Source: Deltaproteobacteria bacterium
Lineage (GTDB): Bacteria; Myxococcota_A; UBA9160; SMWR01
Length of the DNA stretch: 35,831 nt
Assembly: GCA_019310425.1 (NCBI GenBank)
Contig: JAFDEI010000036.1
Coordinates: 1 to 35,831, forward strand
Direction: 5' to 3'
The position numbers and the translations under genes were made by a program. Shown one piece after another: positions 7,180-15,251 of this stretch (position 1 is the first letter of the stretch; each line of letters opens with the position of its first letter). Below the pieces are notes generated by a model that had not been told where the DNA came from, made no database searches, and was given only the letters and a program-made list of their open reading frames with translations.

Positions 7180-7376
7180 GCCGGCAACCATAAGAGTGCC
7201 CCCGCGACCAGTGCGAATGGCATCGAAAGCGCCATGCCAAGCGCCATGCCGGCGAACATCGCCAACAGCATGTTCCAGCTCGGCCCGAAGACGGCAGCGC
7301 TGATCAAGCCGATGAAGACGCCCGCGAGACAGTTCGTCGCGAGGTCGCCGAATACGAAATAGGGTCTCGTTTCCAG
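7176..7376 (-). CDS. 66-residue two-helix membrane protein, probable CTG start
   Basis: The frame encodes two hydrophobic helices (about residues 15-31 and 35-64, the second rich in Ala, Met, Gly and Leu). No ATG, GTG or TTG lies near the beginning of the membrane part. A CTG at 7374-7376 with GGGAG about 8 nt upstream is the best start, giving LETRPYFVFGDLATN as the N-terminus. A longer reading back to 7625 would run into the preceding membrane-protein gene and looks unnatural. Its stop overlaps the next ATG by 4 nt. Family unknown. It probably forms a small membrane complex with the 48-residue neighbour, by analogy with coupled small-subunit genes. Confidence 0.5.
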   Translation of the reverse strand: METRPYFVFGDLATNCLAGVFIGLISAAVFGPSWNMLLAMFAGMALGMALSMPFALVAGALLWLPA

Positions 7377-7494
7377 TGGGTCGCTCCCAGATCCGAGGGT
7401 CGGATCGCAGGCGGCGATCTTAGCTCGACACCCGGCGGATGGGCTGCATGAGCGAGGGGGACTGCATCGGCGTCGAAAGCGGGTCGGGGCAGGT

Positions 7495-8274
7495 CTACGA
7501 AGTCTCGGCCCACGCAGTCCGGGTAGCAGAAGGACGGGCAGCGGAGGCCGCTCGTCGGCGCACCCAGTCCGCGTATCCCCGCGGCGGAAAGAAGGCGAAT
7601 CCGTACGTGACGGTGGCGACGGCACCCAGCACGCCGATGTTCAGCAGGCCGAGCTGCGTCCAGAGATGCTCGGCCGGGAGCATGATGACTGGGAGATAGC
7701 CGATGAGGATGCCCGTCCCGCAGCAGGCGCCGACGCCCCAGAGCAGGAGACGGTTGGCGACCAGCGGATCACCGAGGCCGAGCCGTATCCGCCTTCGCAA
7801 CATGCGGTAGTGGCTCAGGGCTTCGATGGCTGCCCAGAGCGTCGCGGGAAGGCTCACCGAACTCAGGATCGCCCGCTGGACGGCAACTTCGTTACCGGTC
7901 GTAAACGTGCCGATCGACCACGTCCACAGGATCAGGCCCACCCCCCCTGCAGCGATCGCCAGCGTGAGCGCCAGCGCCCAAGCTCGCCCCGGCCGAAAGA
8001 CCAGCCTGACGAAGCTCGCGGAGAGGATGACGCCGGCCATGCCGCCGAGGTAGTTGACGAGGAGCATGAGTCCTCGAGTCTGCACCGAATGGGGAAAGCC
8101 GGGCGCGTGGATGTACTGCGAGAGCGCTCCGCTGAGCGGACCAACCAGGAAGGCCGCCCCGAGCAGGAGCTCGGGGAGGGCCCGGTGTCGATAGGCGAGC
8201 AGGAGCAGCCGCCCTCCCACGACGAGACCCATCACGAAGAAGGGCCCGCCGCCCAACATCACGACCAACTCCAT
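7495..8274 (-). CDS. Polytopic integral membrane protein, about seven helices
   Basis: The product has 259 residues and about seven transmembrane helices, beginning MELVVMLGGGPFFVMGLVV with an apparent uncleaved first helix. A GAGGAG ribosome site precedes the ATG by 7-8 nt. The C-terminus is Arg/Ala-rich and cytoplasmic (WVRRRAASAARPS). No catalytic motif is visible and I recognise no family. It lies downstream of the sulfotransferase on the same strand after a 167-nt gap and upstream of the micro-gene chain, so it may share their function at the membrane. Confidence 0.7.
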   Translation of the reverse strand: MELVVMLGGGPFFVMGLVVGGRLLLLAYRHRALPELLLGAAFLVGPLSGALSQYIHAPGFPHSVQTRGLMLLVNYLGGMAGVILSASFVRLVFRPGRAWALALTLAIAAGGVGLILWTWSIGTFTTGNEVAVQRAILSSVSLPATLWAAIEALSHYRMLRRRIRLGLGDPLVANRLLLWGVGACCGTGILIGYLPVIMLPAEHLWTQLGLLNIGVLGAVATVTYGFAFFPPRGYADWVRRRAASAARPSATRTAWAETS

Positions 8275-8441
8275 GAGGCTGCTCCTCAGCAGTTATGTCT
8301 TGATCATCGGCCATCGCTGGCGGCACTGAAACGATTCCGTGTACGATGTGCAGTTGGCCTTGAAAGTTCTTGAAGAGGCTGTAGCCATCGCAGCCCACAT
8401 CGCGGCAGCCTGATCACACAGCGGTCGTTCGCGGCCCGCGC
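8275..8441. other. Short gap without a convincing gene
   Basis: Between the sulfotransferase stop and the membrane-protein start there are 167 nt. Two minus-strand frames are open across it, but neither has a ribosome site and a sensible start. No terminator hairpin is evident. Confidence 0.4.
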
Positions 8442-9671
8442 CTACGCCTCGAGTTCGATGCCGTAGTGGTCGGTGTAGGGGAGCATCTTCTCGCGGAGCT
8501 TGGCGGGATCGAAGCCCCACTCTTCGGCCGAGTACTTGTGCTTGCCGAATTTTCCCTTGGGCTTCGATTCGAGGTAGCGCGGAATCGCGTCGGCGTGTTC
8601 GCCGAGGAACGGCCGGTTCATCTCGCCATAGAGCTTCTCGATGGCCGCGACGGGGTCGGCCATCAGGGCAGTGAAATGTGAGTCGACGATCCGATCCGGT
8701 AGCTCGCCGGCGCTTCGTCGCTGTGCCAGCAGCATCATCATGTCGCCCAGGCCGGCCCCGTTGGCCTCGGGCAGTTCGACTTCGTCGCTGCGCTCCCAGC
8801 GCACGGTGGCGAGCGTGCTCAGGCTCGAGGGCTCGGTCTTGAGTGGGTCGCGGTGGGTGTGGATCACCCAGGCGTCGGGGTACGTCGCGAAGAGAAGATC
8901 GATGAATACGAGGTAGAGTGGCGTCTTCAAGATCCAGTTCTGCGGCGGCCCGCCGTACTGGAGGGTCTGGAGCAAGGCGCGGTGATAGTCCATCGCGGCC
9001 GGGTAGTCGGGTACCCAGTTGGGCATGCTGGCAATCATGCCCCAATGGCCGCCGGTGAAGCTCGGCAGGGTGAGGGTCACGCATTCGACGGGCAAGTCGG
9101 CGCGCAGCTCGTGGATGGCAGCAAACTCGGGTTGCACGTCGGCCCAGAACTCCTGCTCGCATTCCGCCATCTCGCGCAGCGCGGCATCGCTCGCGCCTCC
9201 GAACGGCACCGGGTGCATCACTTCCCAAGCCAGCGGCGAACGCGCGTTCGGGTCGAGGGCGAGTAATTCGAACAGGATCGAGGTACCCGAGCGAGGCGGC
9301 CCGGTGATGACGATGGGAGTGTCGATCGCCTCGTCTGCGATGCCCGGATTCTCTTTGCGCGCCTGGGTCATCAGCAGCCGCGTCCGCAGACCCCGGAGCA
9401 GCTCCTGTCGGGTTATCAATCGGCCCAGCGCGTGCAGCCGACCGGTCGACTCGAGCTCGCTGACGAGCGAGAGAAAACGTCCATGCCAGTCGCCGTCGAA
9501 GTCGCCGAAGTCGCTGAGGCCTCCGGTCGACAGGGTCGCCGCGCTGATGAGCGCTTCGGGCTCGAGCGGGATCAGCTTGTCGGCACCCCCCACCGACTCC
9601 CCCATGCCATTGATGCGGCGAACCCAGTCGGGACGAGTGTAGTGGTCGGCCAGGCTCTTGATGACGGGCAT
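8442..9671 (-). CDS. PAPS-dependent sulfotransferase family protein
   Basis: This 409-residue protein starts at ATG 9669-9671 (MPVIKSLADHYTRPDW), with GGAG about 11 nt upstream. The PAPS 5'-phosphosulfate loop is present as GPPRSGTS at residues 124-131. The 3'-phosphate binding motif appears later as THRDPLKTEPSSLST. The C-terminal segment with KYSAEEWGFDP and YTDHYGIE is typical of the Stf-like sulfotransferases common in sphingomonads, mycobacteria and related soil or marine bacteria. The reaction would be transfer of sulfate from PAPS to a hydroxyl or amine of a lipid or steroid-like substrate; the acceptor cannot be read from the sequence. It starts 14 nt after the DUF1214-like gene, so the two are almost certainly one operon. 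Confidence 0.9.
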   Translation of the reverse strand: MPVIKSLADHYTRPDWVRRINGMGESVGGADKLIPLEPEALISAATLSTGGLSDFGDFDGDWHGRFLSLVSELESTGRLHALGRLITRQELLRGLRTRLLMTQARKENPGIADEAIDTPIVITGPPRSGTSILFELLALDPNARSPLAWEVMHPVPFGGASDAALREMAECEQEFWADVQPEFAAIHELRADLPVECVTLTLPSFTGGHWGMIASMPNWVPDYPAAMDYHRALLQTLQYGGPPQNWILKTPLYLVFIDLLFATYPDAWVIHTHRDPLKTEPSSLSTLATVRWERSDEVELPEANGAGLGDMMMLLAQRRSAGELPDRIVDSHFTALMADPVAAIEKLYGEMNRPFLGEHADAIPRYLESKPKGKFGKHKYSAEEWGFDPAKLREKMLPYTDHYGIELEA

Positions 9672-9685
9672 TGGGGTCTCGGCTC

Positions 9686-10840
9686 CTATCGGTTCAGCGC
9701 GTTCACAGCATCCACAGCGACCACCTCGGTCGTCACCGGCGGGACCGGCTCCTCGGGCAACAGAAAGCGCCAGAAGATCATCCCGGTGGGCAGCCCCGCC
9801 GTGTCGATCCAATTGGGTACACCGGGGTCACGCTGGGCCACCGCAATGGCGAAGCTGCCGTCCTTCTCGTAGCGAACCTGATTCCGATTCAACGAGACCC
9901 GGCGATAGCGGTAGGGTGGCGTCTGCAGGCGGTGGTTCCACAGCACCACATTTCCGAAGCGGCAGCGCGGGAAGCGGCCCCGCATGATGAGCGCCTGATC
10001 GGGGTCGAGTTCGTAACGGGCCTGCAGGTAGGCGTTGTCCACCGCCGCATAGCCGATCTCGGCGTTGCTCTCGTCGTAGGCGGAATTGTCGAACTGGTTG
10101 ACCACGTTCGACACCCAGGAAGGCATCACCTCCGGCGGCAGATCCGGGAAATCGATCGTGACGCCGCGAATGAAGTTGATCACCCGCTGGATTCCCGCGG
10201 CGATGGCCGCGTCGTCCATCGGAGCCGCCGGCCCGGGATCCTCCACGGGCTCGATCCAGAGCGGGACGTGGAAGGTCGGGTCGGTCGCGACGTTCCGCTC
10301 CCACTCCCAGTAGTGGCGGGTGGTGATGCTGCCCGCGTCGGGCTCGAGTCGCAGCCAGTTGCGCGGCTGGGGCTCGGGGCTCGCGATGATCTCGTAGCTG
10401 CCATCGGCCGCGATGTCGAACTGCGTGTCGTTCATGCTCGAGATCACACCCTTCGAGATGTGGCCCTCCTGGGCTCCGGTCTCGACGCTGAACGACGTGT
10501 AGCAAGCACCGTGAACGTTGCCGCGAATCCGGTAGCTGCCTGCAGGGTCGACGATGGCGCCGTAGTAGAGGGCGTCGGGGTTGTCACCGAGGAGTTTCTT
10601 CTTCAGGCCCAGCCAGCGCTGGAACATGGGGCGCTTGGGATCCGAGTCGAACCAGCACTGAAAACCGTGCTGCAGCGCGTTGGCGAGCAAGAAACGCCCC
10701 GCAGACCGCTCGGCGGACGTGTGCATGCCGCGATCGGGGCTGATGTAGCCCGCCTCGATCTCGCCGAGCACCGCCGTCAGGTCGGCGTAGGCGCGTGCCG
10801 CCGCATCCGTCGCATCCGCCTGGGAGTCGTCTCGAGCCAC
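9686..10840 (-). CDS. DUF1214-like protein, paralog A
   Basis: A GTG start (10838-10840) with AGGAGAGCC directly upstream gives 384 residues (VARDDSQADATDAAAR). Longer starts run into the divergent gene's leader. The protein is soluble, without a signal peptide. Conserved features shared with the divergent paralog include LLGDNPDALYYGA, YRIRGNVHGACYTSF, TRHYWEWE, a central linker, and a C-terminal beta-rich part with LNRNQVRYEKDGSF and DPGVPNWIDTAG. The C-terminal half resembles DUF1214, a jelly-roll-like domain of unknown role that often lies beside sulfotransferases and lipid- or steroid-metabolism genes. It forms an operon with the sulfotransferase. It may bind or modify the same substrate, but that is inference. 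Confidence 0.7.
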   Translation of the reverse strand: MARDDSQADATDAAARAYADLTAVLGEIEAGYISPDRGMHTSAERSAGRFLLANALQHGFQCWFDSDPKRPMFQRWLGLKKKLLGDNPDALYYGAIVDPAGSYRIRGNVHGACYTSFSVETGAQEGHISKGVISSMNDTQFDIAADGSYEIIASPEPQPRNWLRLEPDAGSITTRHYWEWERNVATDPTFHVPLWIEPVEDPGPAAPMDDAAIAAGIQRVINFIRGVTIDFPDLPPEVMPSWVSNVVNQFDNSAYDESNAEIGYAAVDNAYLQARYELDPDQALIMRGRFPRCRFGNVVLWNHRLQTPPYRYRRVSLNRNQVRYEKDGSFAIAVAQRDPGVPNWIDTAGLPTGMIFWRFLLPEEPVPPVTTEVVAVDAVNALNR

Positions 10841-10953
10841 CGGCTCTCCTTGCGCGCTGCTGCTCGGCCCGAGCGGGCGCGTCCGGTCCGGCCACAGTGG
10901 CGGGGTCGATGATATGCTGCCGGCTGACTCCATCAAGGCCCGAGGATGCAATT
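10841..10953. promoter_or_regulatory. Divergent intergenic region between the two DUF1214-like genes
   Basis: Only 113 nt separate the two start codons, so both promoters and any operator must lie here. A GATATGCT stretch near 10910 could serve as a -10 box for the plus-strand gene, but no convincing -35 box is visible. This is a position-based call only. Confidence 0.4.
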
Positions 10954-12072
10954 TTGACTTCTTCCGATTCCGAGAGCCGCCAAGCCTTCAACGAATTGCT
11001 CGACCTGCTGCGCGAGCTGAGCGAGCGCTACGCCGGACCCGAGTGGCTGGTGCAAGAGGCCGACGACGTGGGCGAGGCCCTGCGCGCGATCCTTCACCTG
11101 CTCGAGGCCTCACTGCTGACACGCATGGAGTCGAATCCCGCGCATCCCTGGCTGCGCGAGTTTCCACTTCCGACTAGAAAATTCCTCGGGGACAACGCCG
11201 ACGCGATCTACTACGAGACTGCGATCTCGCCCGAACACCATTACCGGCTTCGCGGCAACATGGCCGGCGCAGTCTACGTCTCGATCACGGTCGAGGCGGG
11301 TGCGCCCGATGGCGGGTTCTCGCAGAAGACGGCCGGTGTCATCAACGACTCGCAGTTCGATGTGGCCGAGGACGGGAGCTTCGAGATCCGACTCGGCGGT
11401 AAGCCCGCCCCGCGCGGATGGCTCGCGTTGCCGCCGGATGCGTGTCGCATCATGACGCGTCACTACTACGAGGACGAGGTCCCCGCGGCGATGGAGCCGC
11501 GGCACATCGACTTCCAGATCGAGGTGCTCGACCCGGCGGGCCCGCCCGCCCCCCCGAACGACACCAACGTCGCGGACGCCATCCGCCGCGTGGCGAACTT
11601 CATGAAGACGTCGATGCTGGATCAGGGCCCGCCCCCGCGAGAGAACCAGCCGGACTTCGTGTCCCGTGTTCCCAACGAGTTCCCGAAGCCCGTGAAGCCG
11701 GGCGACTATGGCTTGGCCGCGGCCGACGCGGCCTACAGCATGGCGCCCTTCATGCTCCCACCCGGGCAGGCGCTGGTGATCGAGGGGCGTTGGCCGGAAG
11801 ATTGCCGCAGCGCCAATGTCTGCCTCTGGAATCGCCACATGCAGACCTTCGACTATCTGAACCGGCAGGTCACACTGAACCGCAAGCAGACCAAGCTCGA
11901 GGCGGACGGCAGCTTCCGGCTGGTGGTCGCTGCCGATGACCCCGGCCTGCCCAACTGGCTCGACACGGAGGGACGCAGCTTCGGCCTCGTCTTCTTCCGC
12001 TACATGCTTCCCGAAGGCGAGATCGAGCGGCCGCGGGCGCAGCTCGTCTCCATCGACTCGCTGCGCTGCTGA
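10954..12072 (+). CDS. DUF1214-like protein, paralog B
   Basis: The best start is a TTG at 10954 with GAGG 8-9 nt upstream, giving 372 residues (LTSSDSESRQAFNELL). Upstream codons in this frame overlap the divergent gene. The layout matches paralog A: an N-terminal helical part, GDNADAIYYETAIS, YRLRGNMAGAVYVSI, TRHYYEDE, and a C-terminal DUF1214-like part with LNRKQTKLEADGSF and DPGLPNWLDTEG. Long aligned blocks show that the two are clear but old paralogs. It lies 32 nt before the mrpA start on the same strand and could be co-transcribed with the antiporter operon. No signal peptide. Enzymatic role unknown. Confidence 0.7.
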   Translation: MTSSDSESRQAFNELLDLLRELSERYAGPEWLVQEADDVGEALRAILHLLEASLLTRMESNPAHPWLREFPLPTRKFLGDNADAIYYETAISPEHHYRLRGNMAGAVYVSITVEAGAPDGGFSQKTAGVINDSQFDVAEDGSFEIRLGGKPAPRGWLALPPDACRIMTRHYYEDEVPAAMEPRHIDFQIEVLDPAGPPAPPNDTNVADAIRRVANFMKTSMLDQGPPPRENQPDFVSRVPNEFPKPVKPGDYGLAAADAAYSMAPFMLPPGQALVIEGRWPEDCRSANVCLWNRHMQTFDYLNRQVTLNRKQTKLEADGSFRLVVAADDPGLPNWLDTEGRSFGLVFFRYMLPEGEIERPRAQLVSIDSLRC

Positions 12073-12104
12073 TCCGTCCGGGTGTGCGGTAAAGGGAGAG
12101 CCCA

Positions 12105-14426
12105 GTGACCGCCGTGCCGGTTTGGACCGCCACCGCCGCCGTGCTGCTGCCGGCGTTGATCGGCGTGCTGCTACTCGCCGCTCCGCGCCTGGCGGGTGCG
12201 GCGCGGCTGCTGGCTGTCGCGGCGTCGGCCGGCTCGCTGCTGCTGTTTGCGCGCATGCTCGCCGCCGGCGCGAGCGGCGTTGCGGTCGCCTGGGAATGGG
12301 CACCCGCGTTGTCCCTGCGCGTGGCCTGGCGACTCGATGTCGCGACGCTCGCATTCGCGGTGTTGGTCGCGGGAGTCGGCGCGCTGGTGCTGCACTTCGC
12401 GGGCGCGTACTTCGGTCCGACGTCGAAGGGCCGCAAGGCGATCGCACTGCTGTGCATCTTCCAGGCATCGATGCTCGGGCTCGTGCTCGCCGACGAGCTG
12501 CTGCTGCTGTTCACTTTCTGGGAGCTCACGGGTCTGTGCTCGTTCTTCCTGATCATCACGGACGCGGACAAGCGCGACGACACCTTCGCGGCCGCCCAGC
12601 AGGCGCTGGTGGTGACGGTCAGCGGGGCGCTGCCGATGCTGATCGGATTCATCTATCTGATTTCCGAGACCGGAACCGGCAGCCTGTCCACACTCGTGAG
12701 CCTCGAGCTGCCGCTACGCGTCCAGACGATCGCGCTCGCGCTGATCCTGCCCGGCATCCTCACCAAGAGCGCCCAACTGCCCTTCCATTTCTGGCTGCCG
12801 GGTGCGATGGCGGCGCCGACCCCCATCTCGGCCTACCTCCACTCCGCCACCATGGTGAAGGCGGGACTGCTCCTGCTCCTCTACCTGTTCCCGATCTGCG
12901 GCGAGTCGGCGCTCTGGAGCGGGCTGCTGATCCCCGTCGGCGCGGCGACCTGCCTCTGGGGCAGCTACCAGGCGCTCCGCCAGGACGACGTCAAGCTGCT
13001 GATGGCGTGGTCGACCGTCTCACAGCTCGGCTTGATGACGATCACCGCGGGCCTCGGCAACGACCTCGCGATCCGTGCGGCGATCCTCTACCTGCTCGCG
13101 CACGCGGTTTTCAAGGCCGGCCTGTTCCTCGGGATCGGCGCGATCGACCACGCGGCCGGTACCCGCAAGCTCTCCCTACTCGGCGGCCTCCGGCACCGGA
13201 CACCGCTGCTCTGCGCCGTGGTCGCGGTACTTGCGGGCTCGATGGCCGGGCTGCCGCCGTTCGCGGGCTTTCTCTCGAAGGAGTTGGTGCTGAAGAAGCT
13301 GCTGCTCTCGGACACCCCGATGCACGACGTCGCAGTACTCGGCATCGTGCTCGGCTCGATCGGCACGGCCGCCTACACGACGCGCTTCTTCTTCGGTTGC
13401 TTTGCGGGCCGCCCGCGCAGCGACGCCGCCGCCACCGCACAGCCACCCGGCTTCGCATTTCTGCTCGCACCCGGGCTGCTGGCGGCACTGAGCCTCGCGG
13501 CCGGCCTCGCCGCACCCTACACCGACCGCTTCGTCGTCGAGCCGATGACCACCGCACTGCTGGGCTATCGCCTGGCCGTGCCCGAGTTGCGCCTCTGGCA
13601 CGGGATCAACGTGCCGCTGATTCTGAGCAGCGTGATCCTGACCCTCGGCTTCCTGCTTTACCGCGTCTCCGGACGGACGCGACTCCCGGGCCTGCCCGCG
13701 GTGCTCGACGGGTCGCGCGGCTTCGAAGCCGTGCTCACGCGCGCGCAGTCGATCGGCGGCGCGTGTAATCGCGCGCTCGCGGGCGCCTCACCGAGTGTCT
13801 ATATCGCGCTGCTGCTCGCGCTCGCGTTCGCGGGGGCCCTGCCGCTCGTCGGCCGGCTCTCGGGATTGCTTTCGCTCGGATGGAATCTGGGGGGAACCAT
13901 CCTGCTCGTGCTGCTCGCTTTCAGCCTGGCGCTGACGGTCGGGCTCGCGAGCAAGGTCGGTCGCATCCTCGCCCTCACCGCGGCCGGCTTCGCGGTTGCG
14001 ATGCTCTTCGGCCTGCTCAACGCGCCCGACCTCGTGCTGACCCAGCTGCTGGTCGAAGTGTTGACGACGGTGTTCTTCCTGCTCGCGATCCGCTTCATCG
14101 GCCATCGCGAGCCGGCGCCACAGGCGACACCTCGAGTCCAGACGTTGCGACTCGCATTTGCCGCGACGGTCGGGCTCGCCTCCGCCGCACTCGTGTTCGC
14201 GCTCCACACACTTCCCCGCCAGACGCGGATCGCCGACTATTACTTCGAAGCGGGCCCGAGGGTCGCCAAGGGGCATAACCTCGTGAACCTGGTGCTGTCC
14301 GACTTCCGCGGACTCGACACGCTGATCGAAACTCTCGTCGTGCTCGTGGTCGGGCTCGGCGTGATCGCGTTGATGCGCGGTCGCGAACTACCGCCTCGGC
14401 AGAGCGCGCAGGGACCTGATCGATGA
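12105..14426 (+). CDS. mrpA: Mrp/Mnh cation:proton antiporter subunit A
   Basis: The product has 773 residues, normal for MrpA. The start is a GTG with GGGAGAG just upstream. The N-terminal two thirds are a NuoL-like proton channel with many helices, carrying the conserved FWELTGLCSFFLI and PTPISAYLHSATMVKAG segments. The C-terminal third contains the MbhD-like segment LNAPDLVLTQLLVEVLTT and the MbhE-like segment KGHNLVNLVLSDFRGLDT. MrpA works only in the membrane complex MrpA-G, which exchanges Na+ (or Li+, K+) for protons and supports alkaline pH and salt tolerance. The stop overlaps mrpB by 4 nt. Confidence 0.95.
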   Translation: MTAVPVWTATAAVLLPALIGVLLLAAPRLAGAARLLAVAASAGSLLLFARMLAAGASGVAVAWEWAPALSLRVAWRLDVATLAFAVLVAGVGALVLHFAGAYFGPTSKGRKAIALLCIFQASMLGLVLADELLLLFTFWELTGLCSFFLIITDADKRDDTFAAAQQALVVTVSGALPMLIGFIYLISETGTGSLSTLVSLELPLRVQTIALALILPGILTKSAQLPFHFWLPGAMAAPTPISAYLHSATMVKAGLLLLLYLFPICGESALWSGLLIPVGAATCLWGSYQALRQDDVKLLMAWSTVSQLGLMTITAGLGNDLAIRAAILYLLAHAVFKAGLFLGIGAIDHAAGTRKLSLLGGLRHRTPLLCAVVAVLAGSMAGLPPFAGFLSKELVLKKLLLSDTPMHDVAVLGIVLGSIGTAAYTTRFFFGCFAGRPRSDAAATAQPPGFAFLLAPGLLAALSLAAGLAAPYTDRFVVEPMTTALLGYRLAVPELRLWHGINVPLILSSVILTLGFLLYRVSGRTRLPGLPAVLDGSRGFEAVLTRAQSIGGACNRALAGASPSVYIALLLALAFAGALPLVGRLSGLLSLGWNLGGTILLVLLAFSLALTVGLASKVGRILALTAAGFAVAMLFGLLNAPDLVLTQLLVEVLTTVFFLLAIRFIGHREPAPQATPRVQTLRLAFAATVGLASAALVFALHTLPRQTRIADYYFEAGPRVAKGHNLVNLVLSDFRGLDTLIETLVVLVVGLGVIALMRGRELPPRQSAQGPDR

Positions 14427-14857
14427 AGAGCTTTCTACTCCAGGAATTCTCGCGGCTGATTCTGCCCTTGGCGCTGCTGCTCGGCCTCGCACTGCTGCTG
14501 AAAGGCCACGACGCACCGGGCGGCGGTTTCGTCGGTGGGCTGTCGTTCGCGGTCGCGGGCATCCTCGGCTTCACTGCGTACGGCGTGCGGCGCTTTCACG
14601 CCGCCATGGCGGTCGAGCCCGAGCGGGTGGCGCTGCTCGGCGGGCTGCTCTTGATTGCGAGCCTGGCAGCCCCGCTGTTGCTCGGCGACCCGGGCCTCAC
14701 GCATCGCCACGGCGCGATCGAGTTCGGACCCATCGCCTGGAAGTGGCACACCACTCTTGTGTTCGAGATCGGCGTCGTGATGACCATCGGCGGCGCCCTG
14801 AGCGCAGCCGCGCTGTGGCTCTGGGAGACACCGCTGCGCACCGAGGAGGACGACTGA
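14423..14857 (+). CDS. mrpB: Mrp antiporter subunit B
   Basis: This 144-residue membrane protein begins within the mrpA stop (ATGA). It has four predicted helices and the MnhB hallmark KGHDAPGGGFVGGL near residue 30. It is of normal family length. It packs against MrpA in the antiporter complex. The next gene starts one base after its stop. Confidence 0.93.
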   Translation: MKSFLLQEFSRLILPLALLLGLALLLKGHDAPGGGFVGGLSFAVAGILGFTAYGVRRFHAAMAVEPERVALLGGLLLIASLAAPLLLGDPGLTHRHGAIEFGPIAWKWHTTLVFEIGVVMTIGGALSAAALWLWETPLRTEEDD

Positions 14858-14858
14858 G

Positions 14859-15251
14859 ATGCTGCCCGTCGTCACCGTAGCGGTCTTTCTGCTGGTCACG
14901 GCGGGTGTCTACCTGCTGCTGCACCGCAGCCTGCTGCGCGTCGCGCTCGGCCTGACTTGCCTTACTCACGGGGTGAACTTCCTGGTGCTCAGCGCCGGGC
15001 GTTGGGGCAGCGCGGCCCCGATCGTGACCGACGGCGTTGGTGCCGCGAATATCGCCGATCCGGTGCCCCAGGCGTTCGTGCTGACCGCGATCGTGATCGC
15101 GATGGCGTTCACGCTGTACCTGCTCGCGGGCATGGCGGTCCAGACGCGTTGGGGCGGTATCCCCAAGCTCGTGCCGGCAGCCGAAGACGACGCTGCGCTG
15201 CCCGCGGAATCGATCCTCGCCGAACTGGAAGGCCGGGGGGAAGAAACGTGA
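14859..15251 (+). CDS. mrpC: Mrp antiporter subunit C (NuoK-like)
   Basis: The protein has 130 residues and three helices and resembles NuoK. Typical features are GVYLLLHRSLLRVALGL, THGVNFLVLSAG and DPVPQAFVLTAIVIAMA. A GAGGAGGAC stretch lies about 10 nt before the ATG and overlaps the end of mrpB. The stop overlaps the GTG start of mrpD by 4 nt. It is intact, unlike the following subunit. Confidence 0.93.
   Translation: MLPVVTVAVFLLVTAGVYLLLHRSLLRVALGLTCLTHGVNFLVLSAGRWGSAAPIVTDGVGAANIADPVPQAFVLTAIVIAMAFTLYLLAGMAVQTRWGGIPKLVPAAEDDAALPAESILAELEGRGEET

Noticed and set aside
8293-9228. Long antisense or alternate-frame open reading frames, here and across most genes (for example 181-1296, 18769-21078)
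   Set aside because: They are rich in Arg, Ala, Gly and Pro, lack ribosome sites and family motifs, and lie over genes with clear homology. They are a by-product of high GC content.
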